DNA of 64,000 bases from Mycteria americana. Taxonomy: Eukaryota; Chordata; Aves; Ciconiiformes; Ciconiidae. Shown piece after piece: positions 43,561-56,700 of this stretch. Within the stretch, counting starts at the first letter, position 1. Each line of letters begins with the position of its first letter. Where the stretch lies: contig NC_134370.1 in the NCBI RefSeq assembly GCF_035582795.1, positions 46,797,501 to 46,861,500 on the forward strand, in the 5' to 3' direction. The position numbers were made by a program, and so were the translations under genes. The notes under the pieces are model-generated. The model was not told the origin of the DNA and did not search any database. It saw nothing but the letters and a program-made list of their open reading frames with translations.

Positions 43561-44059
43561 CAAAAATCTAATGCCATTCACATGTTTGCGAAAAGAAAGT
43601 GATTAATTCCAGGTCAATTACTCTAATCATAAGCAAAATCACATCAGTGTTGATGGGGGACACAATGAGGAAGGAGTTAAAAGACAAGGAGAAGTGATTA
43701 GCAGCGGGTGCTTTTCTAGAAAACAGCTTTTGGTGAGAAAACGTTAAAAATAGAGAAGCACGGCACCTCGGAAGGCGCGACAAGCCCGCGGGGCCACGGG
43801 ACAGGCCCGTGGGGCGCCTCCTGTCAGGGCGGCAGGAGCAACCCCTGAGGGGGAGGTGGACACGGGGCCGGGCCGGCGAGCGGGACACACGCCCGGGATG
43901 GCCTCTGGCGAGGCTCCGCCGTCTCCCCGCCCGCAGGGACGCAGGCCGCGGCACGGACGGCCCGCAGGGACCTGCAGGGCGGAGGCTCTTGGCGCCGCCG
44001 GGGGCCCGGCGCGAAGGGGGGAGGCGGTCCGCCGTGCCCCGGCCCCGCCCCGCCCCCGA

Positions 44060-44163
44060 CCCCGCCCGCCGCCGCCATGTTGCGGCCGTTGGTGCCCGGT
44101 GCGGGGTGAGGCCTGCGCGGGGCCCCGGCGGCGGCGGGGCCCTCAGAGGAGCCGCCTGCGTGG
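44060..44163 (+). other. ZNF592: ZNF592 non-coding exon 1 (start approximate)
   Basis: The exon is inferred to start downstream of the GC boxes and end at a good GTGAGT donor at 44164. It contains a short upstream ORF at 44077-44109 (11 codons counting the stop, MLRPLVPGAG) whose ATG sits in an ideal Kozak context (GCCGCCATG). The uORF could lower translation of ZNF592. The exon start is not directly visible. Confidence 0.5.
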
Positions 44164-44506
44164 GTGAGTGCTGCCCGGCCGCGCCGGGGCCCGCCCCTCC
44201 CGCTCGCCCTCCGCCCTCCCCGCGCCCTCCCGCCGGCCGGGCGGGTGCTGCCGCCCCGCGGGCGGGGTGGGCGGCCCCGCCGCCGGCAGACGGAGCCCTG
44301 CGCGCCCGCCCGCCGCACCGGCTCTTCCGGCCCGCGGGGCGCCCGCCGCCTTCCCCCCGACAACCAACCCCCAGCCCCGGCAGCGGCTCCGGCTGCCTGG
44401 CCCGGCCCCCGCGGCGGCCCGGCCCGGCGCGGCGGCGCCGGGACAAACTAACTTAAGTAGGGCTCGCCCACGTGCGGTGGGGGCCGGCGGGCCCGGCCCG
44501 GGCCGG

Positions 44507-44541
44507 GCTGTGCTGTGCTGTGCTGTGCTGTGCTGTGCTGT
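44507..44541. repeat. (TGTGC)n microsatellite
   Basis: About seven copies of the pentamer GCTGT/TGTGC without interruption, inside the CpG island. Confidence 0.9.
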
Positions 44542-47500
44542 CAGCGCGGGGGCGGGAGGCAGGGCCCAGGCAGCGGGGCGGCGGCGAGCCGGGGAGGCCC
44601 CCGGGCCTTTGTCTCGGGTGGGTCGCGCGTGGGGACGGCATGGACCGGGGGCAGCGGGGCCACCACGGGCCGGGCGATCCCTGAGCCCCCCGGACCCCTT
44701 GCACCGTTAACCCGGGATGCGCCACGTTCCCGTACAGGCTCCTGAAACTTTAATGCGTGTTAAAACACTGAGTCCCGTCTGCCGTTTGAAGCCTCCGGTT
44801 TGGTCCTCCAGCAGCTGCAGTTCCCTGGTTCCCAGACTCTCCCCGCAGTCCTGACAGCCCCTGGGCGGCTGCTTCCTTCGGCAGGCTCGGCCACTTCACC
44901 CGCTGCCAGTTGGCGTGCGCTCTCCGCTATTCCTTGGCCCCTGCTCCCGACATCCCTGCCTTCCCAAAGTATGCCCCTGGCAAGCAATCCATGTCCGCCT
45001 CCCTCCTGCATCTCCTCCAGGAGATGCCTGCCTCTTCTGGACCCATGAGAGAAGCCCTTGGCAGATGTTTTCCCTTGTACCTCACTGTTGTTTTGCAGAT
45101 TTACCAATATTTATTATTATTATTTTCCTTTATTCTTTAACCTTGGTGTAATTGCATTCTTATGCTTTCCTATTAGGTGGCAATCTTGAACCTCCTTGTT
45201 GAACAGTATGGTACGCGCTGGTTTGAAAGCTGTAGAGGAGCTACCACAGATCTCTGAAAGTCCCCAGGAATAGCACCACTAGTGAAAGGTTTGTATGGTG
45301 CTTGTGCGGGACGCTGGTCCTGTGGTACCTCTGCCCGACTGCAGAGTTTTGAAGCTTAGCCACAGCAGAAGGTCCTGGAGTTTGACATACTGCCTTGAGT
45401 GACTTTGCAGGGTTTTTGTGGGTGACTTAGAGGCTTCTAGGTTCCCTGCTTCCTGGAGAAACGTGCTACTGTGAGGTTGGTTTTGTGGATTGAAATACAT
45501 GCATTCTACTGTGTAAGTCCTTCTTCTTTGCTAACTTTATTCACCTCTTCTATTGCTTTGCAAATCTCAACCTCCATGTTTTCATAGGTAAGCAGAGAGA
45601 AAACTGGATTCTGAGCTTGGGTTCTAAGGCAAGTCCTTTGCACAACAAAGATGGAGTAAGAATGGAGGTCTTTATTTTCAGCTTTCCTCACAAGCCAATT
45701 TGCAGGAGGCTTTGACATAATTTCTTTTAATATACTTTTTCTGTTTGTTATCTGAGAACAGAAATAAATGGTATTTAGTCAAACTTTTAAATTTGTGTCA
45801 TTTAAAAATAACTTCTGTCAGCAAGATACTTACTTGGTCTTCTCTAGAATCTGCATCCAATTTTGCTTTATTTTGAGAAATTGTAGCTTCACATATGACA
45901 AGTTTAAGATGCAATTTGGTGGAGAAATACTTGAGTAGAGACTTGTGCTCTCATAATAGCAAAGAGCATAAACTAGTCTTATATAGGACTCAAAGATGTA
46001 CATGAAAGCTTCTGAAAAGGTTTCTTCAGAGAAAAGCGTATTTTGTAATGCTGCAGATACCTCGGATTTATTTTGTCTTGTATTTTAAAACATTGCTGTG
46101 TCCAAAGATGTGCATAGGTGTTCAAGAGTGAGAACAGAAAGGTTAAGAGCGATTGGCAAGCTCATTTTTCTCTATATAAAACTTGAGCATTCCAGGTTAT
46201 GGATGACACGTCTTCCTTGCAGGAGGATTTGTGTGCCAGAAATTTTGGGAGCTGAGTGGTGCCTAGCTCTCTCCCAGCTGGCACAATTTTTCCCACACAA
46301 AGGAAGGGGAAGTTTCGTGTCCATGCTCTGCCAACTGCAGTAATCTTTGATGTTTCAAAAGTCCTTATCAAGTGCTGGTGATTTGAAGCATATGGATAAT
46401 CTGGGCTTCCAGGGACTCAACGCATAGCTGCCCTACCTTGCTGAGGGGCGTGATTGTAAATTATTGCACAGCCCTCAGTGGACATTCACGTTTGTAGTTT
46501 AATTTAAGAATGAGAACCAGTTTAAGCTAAACCACAGCGAGCCACTCTTAAGCCAAGTAAATCTCCACAGAGTGTTAATCTCCACCAAAGCAACACCTCT
46601 GGGGCTTGTCTATAGGCATGACTGAACTAAAGCTCAAAGACCATTATGTCCTCTTGTTCTGTGCTGAAGTGATTTCTCCTGACCCAGCTCTGTAAATTGT
46701 TCCCCATACCAGCAGTCTGGCAGGAAGGGTTGCATTTTGCTTGGTTTTGATGTGGTGCTTGACAAACTTTTAAACCCAATTGTAAATAATGAAAGCAGCC
46801 TTAAATCGGTGGCCTTTTGGGAAGGTGTTAGACAGCTTCTTTCTCTCCCTCTGCCTTGTCCCAGGGTCCTCCTCTCTGCCTGCACCCCTGCTCCCAGCTC
46901 TTCCCCCTTCTCCTGGGCTCTTGCTACCCTCTCCATCTCCCTCGCTTGCCACTGGCTTTGGCAGCGCTGATGCAGCCCAGGTCAAGTGAGCGTGGCACCC
47001 TTGCCTGTGGGTGCTCCTTGCCAAGTAGGAACTGGTGCTCTGCTAGTTCAGTTGACGCTCTTTGGGTTTTTTTCCTCCCCTGCATACAGTGTACATCAGC
47101 TCACATAAATTTGGGGTTTTAATGGAACATGTATTAAAAGAAAGGCTTGTTAAATATTTGGGAAGCCTATATATTGCACCAGCTTGAAAATATTTTGATT
47201 AAACAGGGGAAAACCAGTATCCCTGACAGCAGCGAACACAAATGTTCAAGTAATTCTGTGCTGTTGGTTTTCATTATGCACCTCATCAGAGCTTGATTAT
47301 TGCCGTTGTAGGTCTCTGTGATGAGCGTCTAAGTCCCCACTTCCCTTCTGGAGGGCTTATAAAGAGAGAGCTGGCTGGGAATACCATTTCTTGTTATGAT
47401 TTGGATACGCTCCTTTATTCTGTCTTTGGGCAGTTTTGCCTCGCATTGTTACCTAGTTAAGGATTGCCTCTGTTTCAAGTAAACCCTGTTTGGTTTACCA

Positions 47501-48060
47501 TGCTTTGAGCTGCTGTATTGAAGTATTTACTGAAGACTTCTATTACTTAAATTGCTCTGGGTAGGGAGTCATGTCACTTTCCAGGCCTGTTTCTCTTGGG
47601 CCACCTGTTTACTCCTGGCTTTTTTCCTTGAAGGAGGACTGAATTCTTCAGATGCGACAATGTGTTGAGAAATAGGCAGTGATTGTTGCCTATTAGCTCT
47701 AGAAAAAAACCCCAACCAAACAACAAAGAAACCCTATAGTAATGTACTTCTGAATCTTTTCCGTTGAGGCTCATGACAACTGCTGTTTTTGGAGTAGTGA
47801 TGCATCTGACAGATTGAAAAGATGTCCCCTACATGAGCTTGGTGTCATTTAAAAGGTCATGTTTGAACCAGCTCTGTTCTCAGGGACCCTGGGAGAAGGG
47901 GATGCTGTCTCCCACCACATTGCTTGAAGCACCAGGAGCAGCTCTGCCCACAACCCGGAGAGGGCAGATTGTGTTGCAGGACAGGAGTGAACAGCTCCTG
48001 TCACTTGTCACCTGCTCCTGCCAGCTCGAGCCGGATGGGACCTGAGCTTTTGCTGATCCT

Positions 48061-48148
48061 CCAGGTGCAGCTAGGGCAGGAGAGATTCTGTCCCTGCGAT
48101 GCCTCCAGGTGCAGCTAGGGCAGGAGAGATTCCGTCCCCGCGATGCCC
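48061..48148. repeat. 44-bp tandem duplication
   Basis: CCAGGTGCAGCTAGGGCAGG and the following bases are repeated head to tail with a period of 44. The two copies differ at only a few positions, so the duplication is fairly recent. Confidence 0.85.
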
Positions 48149-48409
48149 TGCAAAATGGCACTGTTGTGTTGAAAGCTGTGTTGAAAAGGCCAGGTTAATA
48201 TTTTTTGTGTGTAAACAGTTAATCTTGGAATAGTTAAAATGGAAGCTGAAGTGTCTGCTGCAGATGTTTCTAGCCTTTGTACTCTGCTGCGTTAGTGTTT
48301 TGGACAGTTGTGGTTTTTGTCACATAAGATGTTTATGCAAATGAGTCTAACAAAGTTTGTCCTTGGGGGAAATGTACCTGAAAAAGTATTTTTTTGCTTT
48401 TAATTGCAG

Positions 48410-50727
48410 CTTTCATCATGGGGGACATGAAAACCCCAGACTTTGATGACCTCTTGGCTGCTTTTGACATCCCCGATCCGACTAGCCTTGATGCCAAGGA
48501 GACCATCCCATCAGCTGGGGAGGAGAATGAGAATCACCTGAAGTCATCGGGAATCTGCATAGATGAGAATGTGTCCTTATCCCACTCTTTGCCTCCCTCT
48601 GATCCTCCTGTTGTGAGTGTGATAGTGAAGAACACGAGTCGCCAGGAGTCCTTTGAAGCAGAAAAGGAGGGGAATCACCTTGGAACTGGTCTGCTACACA
48701 ATGGGTTTCGTGGGTCCGATCTGCCATCGGAGGCTCACGCTTTAGTGCATAATTATGGCAAATTTGAATCAGCTTTTATTAATGGTGACAGCTCAAGAAG
48801 TTACTCTGATAAACTGGACCAGTCCAAGTCAGAGCCTTTGCCAACATTTAGTCAGTTTAGCCCGATTTCCAGCCCTGAACCAGAGGATGCATTCAAAGAG
48901 AAGAGTATTGGTGATAAACCCAAACATGCCCAAACTCCGTATTTTCCACCGCCTTCAATGTATATACCAACAGGAGCTTCAGTACTAGATCATTTTAGGA
49001 AGGTACCAGAGCCTGAATTAAGCATGTTTGATCAATACTGTAAAAAGGAACAAAAGATGGAAATCTACTGCCAGCCGGAGAGTAGACTGGAAGTGAGCAG
49101 GAGAGAACAAGACAAAGCAACGGAGAGGTTTGTCGAGTCAAGCAAGGACTTGGTAGATACCAATAGCTTTCTTGGAGAAGGCTTGGTGTTTGGAGACCTC
49201 CCTCACAATAATTTAGGAGAAAGTAAGGGGTCTGTGCCTGAGCTGAACATGTCTTCATCGGTACCGCCTCGCCAGAGGTTGAAGCCAACTCATTCGAAGT
49301 TGTCATCCTGTGTGGCGGCGTTAGTGGCTCTTCAGGCCAAAAAGGTTGCCTGTATTCCAAAAGGCGATCAGCCAAACCTTACCAAGGAACCTGGCCCTTT
49401 GAAAGATGGGGCGAAGGGCAGTCCAAAAATGCCCAAGTCGCCAAAGAGTCCCCGAAGCCCCTTAGAGGTGGTGAGGAAGGCCAGCAAGCAGCCCGAGAGT
49501 CCTCGAAGTGTGTGCAGCGACAGCAGTGGGAAAGGCTCTCCTTCCATGGCAGCTGGCTCTCCACCAGCTATTCCCAAAGTTAGAATAAAGACTATCAAGA
49601 CATCCTCTGGTGAAATTAAAAGAACTGTAACTAGAATTTTGCCAGAAAACGATGAGTTGGGCAAATCTTCAGAAGAGTCGCCTGTGGAAACCTCATCTGC
49701 CGAAGAATTTATCAAATCTTTCCCATCTCCTGACACTAGTGCAGTTATGGAAAGTGAGGCTAGCAAGAATTCAACCAAAAACGGGGCTGCTGTGGCTATC
49801 CAGCTGTCAAATGTAGCGAGTCCTTACATAGACAAAACAGATATTGCTGCAAACAGTACATGTGCCGTGTCCTTATCTCCACTGCCAAACTGTGGTGGTG
49901 GTGCCATAAAAGTAGGTGTTAAGAGGCAGCAGCAGGGTATCGTGATGCAGCCATCCAGTGCGACCACCTCCAGCCTTCTTCCCAAAGCTGTGCACTTGGC
50001 AAATCTCAACTTAGTCCCACATAGTGTTGCTGCTTCTGTTACAGCAAAGTCATCTACACAGAGGCGAAATCAGCCTCAGGTGACACAGATGTCTGTGCCA
50101 CTGGTGCACCAAGTCAAGAAAGCTGCTCCCATCATCGTGGAGGCGTTTAATAAAGTACTACACAGTGCCAATCCAGTGCCAATATATACTCCAAACCTTA
50201 GCCCTCCACCTAACACCAGTATTAATTTACCTGCCTGTGGGTATTGTTGCCTGGAATGTGGGGACTCGTTTGCCTTAGAGAAAAGCCTGACTCAACACTA
50301 TAGTAGGCGAAGTGTTCATATTGAAGTCATGTGCACTCAGTGTTCAACTATGCTACTTTTTTTTAATAAGTGTAGCTTGCTTAAACATGCAAGGGATCAT
50401 AAGAGCAAAGGATTTATCATGCAGTGTTCTCAGCTGCTAATGAAACCGATTTCCTTAGACCAAATGTTTTCACCTTCTCCTACAAGCTCTTCAGCCTCTC
50501 TGGCCCCTCAGACTTTGCCCTCACCCTCTCCTTCACGTAAGCCCAGTGCTACTTCAGGAGGTGGGGTAGGAATTTCTGCTAACACTCAGCCAGCTTTGCC
50601 TCTCTATACGGACCCGTTGAGACTAATCCGTCATGGACTTAAGTGTTTAGAGTGTAACAAGCAGGCGCAGGATTACATTGCTTTAGCAGCTCATTACCAG
50701 AGAACCTCAGAAGATAATGAGAGACTG
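48410..50727 (+). CDS. ZNF592: ZNF592 first coding exon (770 codons; gene continues beyond window)
   Basis: ZNF592 is a large nuclear C2H2 zinc-finger protein of the ZNF592/ZNF532/ZNF687 group, which associates with the chromatin reader ZMYND8. The ATG at 48418 (A at -3, G at +4) follows a TTGCAG acceptor ending at 48409. [20 protein letters not shown] and DPTSLDAKE are the family N-terminus, and the latter sets ZNF592 apart from ZNF532. Further matches are [54 protein letters not shown], the Ser-Pro track [34 protein letters not shown] and [20 protein letters not shown]. Fingers: ZF1 residues 611-634 (C611, C614, H627, H634), ZF2 639-661 (C639, C642, H657, H661), and an atypical ZF3 743-763 with no fourth His. 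The exon ends at a GTAAGT donor at 50728, phase 0. Human ZNF592 is about 1,267 residues, so roughly 60% is here. Confidence 0.97.
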
Positions 50728-53700
50728 GTAAGTCATCATTTTAATGTTATTAGTTAAATCTCTGTGTGCTTAAAGAGATTGTCCTCTAGGGAAAAAAATA
50801 GGCATCGTAGTGGCAAATGAGTCACTTTGCTTAAAAAAGTGCTTGTGGGGAGGATTTGGGATATGCTCGAGCCCAGACATGTGCACATAAAGAGATGTTC
50901 AGCATTGCTTGCTTACCCTCTTTTTACCCTTTGCCAACAAAAAGAGGGTAGTAAGGAGACTATGGAGATCCTTGAGTGTCAAAGGAAGGTGTTGGAGATC
51001 AAAGATCACTTGGATGAGGTGTGCAGGAGCACTGTAGAGGAGGACCAGTGGAGCGTTACCTGAAACAGGTTTTTGTGCTCTAAGCATGGCTAGAGGAGAT
51101 CTGACACAATTTAATTTTACCTTTCCTGGAACTTATGCTAAAATCTTCCATGTAACACTTTGAATATTGGGTGCTGTTTTTACTGTTAGCATGGTAAAGT
51201 GTATATTGGGACAGGACTGTCTGAGATGTGAGCAGTGCGGTATGTGGGGTGAAAGGCTGGTTTTGGCTACTTTTGCCCTTTGGGTGGGAAAGGGAAGAGT
51301 CGGTGCCACTTTTCCATAAGAGGGCTCAGGAGCCTTGTTAGTGGCTTCCTGCCTTGCTCCAGTGCTGCCCTGCTTGGGTTTCCACCGTTGTTGCGGACCT
51401 ATGTCGTGGGTACACATGGAGGGTCTGAATCCCCTTTGAAACTCCAGCTTGGGTCTCTACTGATGAAGAGGAGCAGATGCTCTTCATTATGTACCAAGAC
51501 CATACACTTTATGTTTTTTATTTTGGAAGATACGGTCAATCCTATTCAAGTATAAACCAACCTGAAGTTGAACAGGAGGAGGAATCCTTTCTCCTTATCT
51601 CTTTAGATGAGGTGAAAGCTTTCCACATTGGTCTGGCGTGCCAGCAGAGCTGGCAGGCTCCCAGTGCAGTCTCCTCCACAAGCTCCACGAACAAGGACCC
51701 CATGCCAACAGGAGACATTCAGGGAGGTGACCGCCAGTCTCTGCCATGGCCGTCATAGTACCTGCATGCTCCAGAGCCTCCCTTTGCTTGTTAAATGGCT
51801 TGCAGAAGTATTGAGGTCACTGTGGTCCCGTTTAGATGCTTTGTTATCTTTCTCTTAAATTCATCATCAGCAAAAAAAAAAAAAAAGTATAGCTGAATGG
51901 TTTTTATGCTGTAAAAAATAGTGAGGCCAGAAGGGATCAGCGTGGCCACATAATCAGGTTTCTTGCCTGAGGCAGACCAGTGAGCACTGCACTCTGTCAA
52001 CACTGTAACTTATTTTTAAACTATAATGCATTTTTAGGAAATGTCAGCAGTCTGGAATTAAAACCTTTAGGTGAAGGGATACAATGAGTGCTCCAAAGTG
52101 AGCTAAAATGTTAATCAGGTGCATTAAAAATGTATTTCCTATTTTTGTTGTGGGATTATCAATTCAAGAGCTCCTTAAACAGAGAAGGAATGCCTGATAG
52201 TAAGTATTTTTAGCTTGTAATAAAATAATTTATTCTGTAACTTAACCAAGAAAAGAGTTTAAGCCTCTTGCTTCAAGTCAGGTCTGCTAGATGTGAGATT
52301 ATTTATGTAGTGTTTTTCTGAGTAGAAGTGTTGAAAAACTGGAAAAAGAGGCAACAATACAGCTTGTAAAACCATCTCCTCCGTGTTTGATCGTTCCATA
52401 CTTATACTCAATGGGATGCATGCATTGCTCTGGGAGTCCTTTTCCACTGTATCTGCTGTCCTCCAGACTGCCCGGTGGTGCTCTGTGCTGTTCCCGGAAC
52501 ATCTGTTTCAGCAAAACTATTACATTTCTAAAGGAAATAAGAGTTTGTGCCCATATACCTGTAATTGTGTGCCTCCAGATTTAGCAGTAGCTAATGGAAA
52601 CCATCCCTCTGCCTTCTAGCAGTACCCAGGGTAATTGGTGTCACTGGGCTGAGAGATAAAAGGATGGGTGAAATTCGGTGGTCTCATAGGGGACCCTGCA
52701 GTAGATGGACACCATGCTCAGCTTCTCTGAGCAGTCCAAGGGAGAAGGTGTGGATTGCCTTGACATCATGTGTCTCACCTGGGTAGCACACTGCATAGCT
52801 CCCATCAAGTAACGAGGCATGAGAAGCTGAAGGTTTTGCATATCAGGGGTGTTAATGAACTTAAGTGAGTCTGATCTTAAACATGATGTGAGAAGGACAT
52901 AGGTGAGGCTGCTGGAGTATGCATCATAAGCTCCTGAAATAGGAAAATAGGAACCGGCTGAACCCATCCTGAGAAGATGCTGTGGATATCCCTGACTCTG
53001 CATTAATGAAGCTAATTTCTTGGGTTGCTATTTTTATTTCGGTCAGAAAAAAGAGGAATGTTGGTAGGAGCAGGAGATAATAAAGTGACTGACTTCACAA
53101 AACTTTCTAAGGTGGTAGAAGTGGTTGGAAAATATTCCTGTCCTTTTCTCTGCTTGCTCTCACTCTGGTTTCCATCTCCAGAGTTGTGCCAGGTCACTTG
53201 TTTTTTGGGGCAGTGGTAGAAATTGTGTTGCTGAGGGTTGAATTGTGTTACATTGATGTAACACCTGTATTCAACATAACAAATCTTTTAGTGCCCCCAG
53301 TAGTGGATCAAAACCACTATGTCCACATGGCAGAAGGTGTTGATTTATATACTGGTACTTCGAATCGGAAAAAAAAAAGGGTACATGACCAGTAGTCATG
53401 TGCCCATGCTTGATCTGGAGCACGCTGCTGTTGCAGGACAATCTGCCAGGATGCAAAGGTGGTATTAACAGTCATGGGCAAGCTCAGACATGGACCGCAT
53501 CCCCAAATCTCAAGAGACTAATTATCTAGTATTTATCATAATTTTGCACATTTGAGCAAAAACTGGTGTGTATTTCTTCATCCATACCTGATGTTTTTCT
53601 CAGCATATTGAAATACTTGTTTAGAAGCAACTGGGGGGGTGGGGTGGTCATAATTTCTTAAAGCTAACAAAAAATTGTACTCTAGTATTTTGGATTTTTT

Positions 53701-56700
53701 TAATTTCTTACTCCATCCCAGAATTCAGACACAAACTCTTTGCCATGCCTCCTTGAGAAAGTATTGAGTATCTTGATATTTTCTACATAAAGCTATGGCT
53801 TGACTTACGCCTTTTAAAGAGCTTCAAGAAATAGCAGGACAGGTCCCCACTGTATTATGGCCTAAAGCTTATCATCTGGGACTATTCAGATGCCTGGTAC
53901 CAGAATGTTCCAAAATAGGAATTCTCGGGAAGGATAGATGAATGTATAATGGAAAGAGCATCTTTGGCTGAAGACGCAGGGTAAAAGTGATTTATCTGCA
54001 GCACCTGGATTTGTACTAAAACATGGAGACCCCTGACTTATGGAAAATAAGATAGGTGGATTTTTGATCGATGTACTTAGACGCTCTTCTGTTAAATGAC
54101 ACCAAATCTGGATTATTAACTATGACATGCACACCTAATGTGACCCATAACTTGAGAAACTGAGCAGACTTTGAAGTGCTCAGTTATAGTGCTTTTAACT
54201 CAAAAACCTTTTTAAACCTGATATGGAATGAGTATGTCACCTTGCTAAGAAGGAAGGGTTGATCCAACAGGGTTGATGAAGAAAATAAATAGCAGGAAAA
54301 AGACTTATTTTTCAATATGATGTTTTCAGTATCCAGAAGGTGAAGGACAAGCAAGCTGGAGGACAAGCAAGTAAGAGGCAGGAATGATTGGATTGGAGAG
54401 GGTGAACAGCCTAAGCTGGCTCTGCTCCACAAGAAACTTATCCTGTGTTGATACTTAAGACTTCTCACTTTAATTTGAATTTCTTACCATGACTTTGTGA
54501 ATTACTTTGACATCTTCACGTTTCCTGTAGCTGTTTAAAAGGTGATTGTTGGGTTTTCTGTTTACTTGTTCCAGTTGGTGGCTTGGGAAATATTTTGTCT
54601 TATCTTTCTGAATGTCCTTGGGTGAAGTCCATATTAATAGGACTGATAACAGGTAAATGAGTTTCCTAGGTGTGGCCAAAATGAGAATGACATGGCTGAG
54701 TCACAGTTGTTTTGGAGGAAGGAAGAAAGATATGGATGTGGTCTGGACAGCAGGGAAAGGAGGAGATTTGGAGCAAGTGAGAGGAAGAGAAGGAGATGAT
54801 GCTGTGGTCGACAAGGTGGAGTGGAAATACACTTAGAAAAGTGATTGAGAGCTTGACCTTAATATTACATTTTAGAGTTGTGGTGGCTACGTGATTGCAG
54901 TTGTTCAAGGTACAGCAGGGAAATCCTTCCTGGCTTATTTTTATTTAGAATATGCATAAGATGAAGGCAGTTCATCTCAGCCAAATAGCACAGTGGGATC
55001 TCTGTGGCTTACAGTAAGGATACAGGCTTTGTGAATTGTGAGCTAATCCACTTCACAAATAGAAAGAACTGGATTTACTGGATGTATGTTTTGAGTGGAT
55101 CATCTTAACAGATCACAGTTACTTTGCCTTTTTTTGGAGACTAGTGAGGCCGGTTTTGCAATTTTTGCAAGCTTGTGAATCGAGTCACTTGATGGGATCT
55201 GTTTACTGCTTTTCAAGCGCAGAACTGCAAGAAGAAAGCAGTATGGGAGTTTGAGTGTCTGGTAGGTTGGATTTTGTTCAGACTAGAAGCTGTGCTTCAT
55301 GTAGGCATTATGCTTGTCCAGATGTTCAAAAGGTGGTAGCAGATGTTTCATGTAACTTCAGGTCTGTTTGGTCTGATTACAGCAGTGTTATGTTCTAGAG
55401 CAAGATTTTTTTTGGGGGAAAAAAGGGTATGATTAAATAGGTGCAGTTTATGCCAAATTAATCTGATATACATCTTCTATAATTTATTTTTGGAGTAGAG
55501 AAATAGGGAGATCCTAATTTTCTTGATGTTCAATGGGATGGTTGTTAGAGTGCCATGTGAGGAACGGCTGTACCGAAGGAGTTGAATTATGATGTTGGAG
55601 CAGAATGAGGTAAAAGGGAGGTAACTGCAACTGGGGACAGGTTGCTTTGTGAGACCTCCTGAGGGATGGCTTTAGGATACCTCTGCAATTAATGTTTGTA
55701 TTAAGGACCTTGGAGGATGAATGTGTAGATGAAATTTGCTGAACCAACAGAGTAAAAAATCATGGAAAACTGGGAATATTTTACAGGAGGACAGAGATGA
55801 TCTTGAAGACCAAGTGGGAATGGGGTGAAGCAACTGAAAAGCAGGATGCGTGTGTTTGGTCACAAGAAGACTCTGAATGACCAAGATGACAGTTGTGCAG
55901 GGGATTTAAGTTAACCTGCAGTACCAGTCAGGCTCGCGTTAATACTCCCTGTGGCTGCTAGAAATAACCGAGCTGGAGAAGAGTGTATTTTTTTGTTTAT
56001 CGGGGATAAGCTGGAATAAGTGAGGGAAGAATGGCCAGAGAAATGGAAAGATGATCTTTTGAGGGGAAATTAAAAAACCTTTATGAGTTTGGCTTGGCAA
56101 AGACCTGGTAAATTAGGGCGGGTCTCCTTCAGTACTGTAGTTAGATACAGTATTAAGGTGAGGGTTGTGGCACTTTTTTTCCACCAGAAACTAAACCTGC
56201 AAAAAAGAAGTGCATCCTGTACTTGCAGGGATCGCTCTGGGTAGTTTGTCAGCATCAGACAGTTTTTTGTAGCCTTCTCAGGGCTGGGCTCAAATTACAG
56301 GAGATGAACAGAACCCATGCAGCTCCTGATGCCTTCGTTTTAGATGTGCTTTTCCTTAAAGAGTGAGAGTGGATACAGAGGACACTCTGTATCCGGTGTG
56401 ATGTTTATAGAAAAGAGCTTTTTAAATTTAGGGGCAACAATGATGTAAGAACAGTCTGAAATAGATTTACAGGGAAAATTAGAGGATGGTCTGTAATCAT
56501 CAGAGGAGTGAATTCTGGAAGAGGTTTGCAGCAGAGGTAATGAACAAAAGACGCAAACTGGTTTTGAGACAGAGCTTATTTGTTTTTTTGGCAAGGACAG
56601 GCCAGTGCACAATAACATGTGCAAGAATTCAAAGTACTTCCTGAGCCTCTTAGGCATAATGGTCCATCTACTGGTAACCAGAGATGTTTCACAGTTTTGG

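Larger units (their letters stand above)
43780..44720 (+). promoter_or_regulatory. ZNF592: CpG island promoter of ZNF592, with GC boxes and a YY1-type site
   Basis: About 0.9 kb of very GC- and CpG-rich sequence begins sharply at about 43780 and fades by about 44720. There is no TATA box. A cluster of GC boxes (CCCCGCCCCGCCCCC) lies at 44041-44070, followed directly by GCCGCCATGTTG at 44071-44082. This holds the YY1 core CCATNTT in the orientation common just downstream of TATA-less start sites. Transcription therefore probably starts near 44050-44075. Long open frames on both strands here reflect base composition, not genes. Confidence 0.8.
44164..48409 (+). other. ZNF592 intron 1
   Basis: Its first 550 bases are still CpG island. 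It contains a TGTGC pentanucleotide repeat (44507-44541) and a 44-bp tandem duplication (48061-48148). No further exon was recognised, though an extra 5' UTR exon cannot be excluded. Confidence 0.55.

Noticed and set aside
43568..44446. Long frames on both strands in the CpG island (292, 215, 180, 179 codons)
   Set aside because: GC-rich composition lacks stop codons. The peptides are only Arg/Gly/Pro/Ala-rich, overlap one another in all frames and cross the likely exon 1 donor.
52641..53003. 120-codon antisense frame in the ZNF592 intron
   Set aside because: Protein-like composition, but no family resemblance I recognise and no supporting signals.
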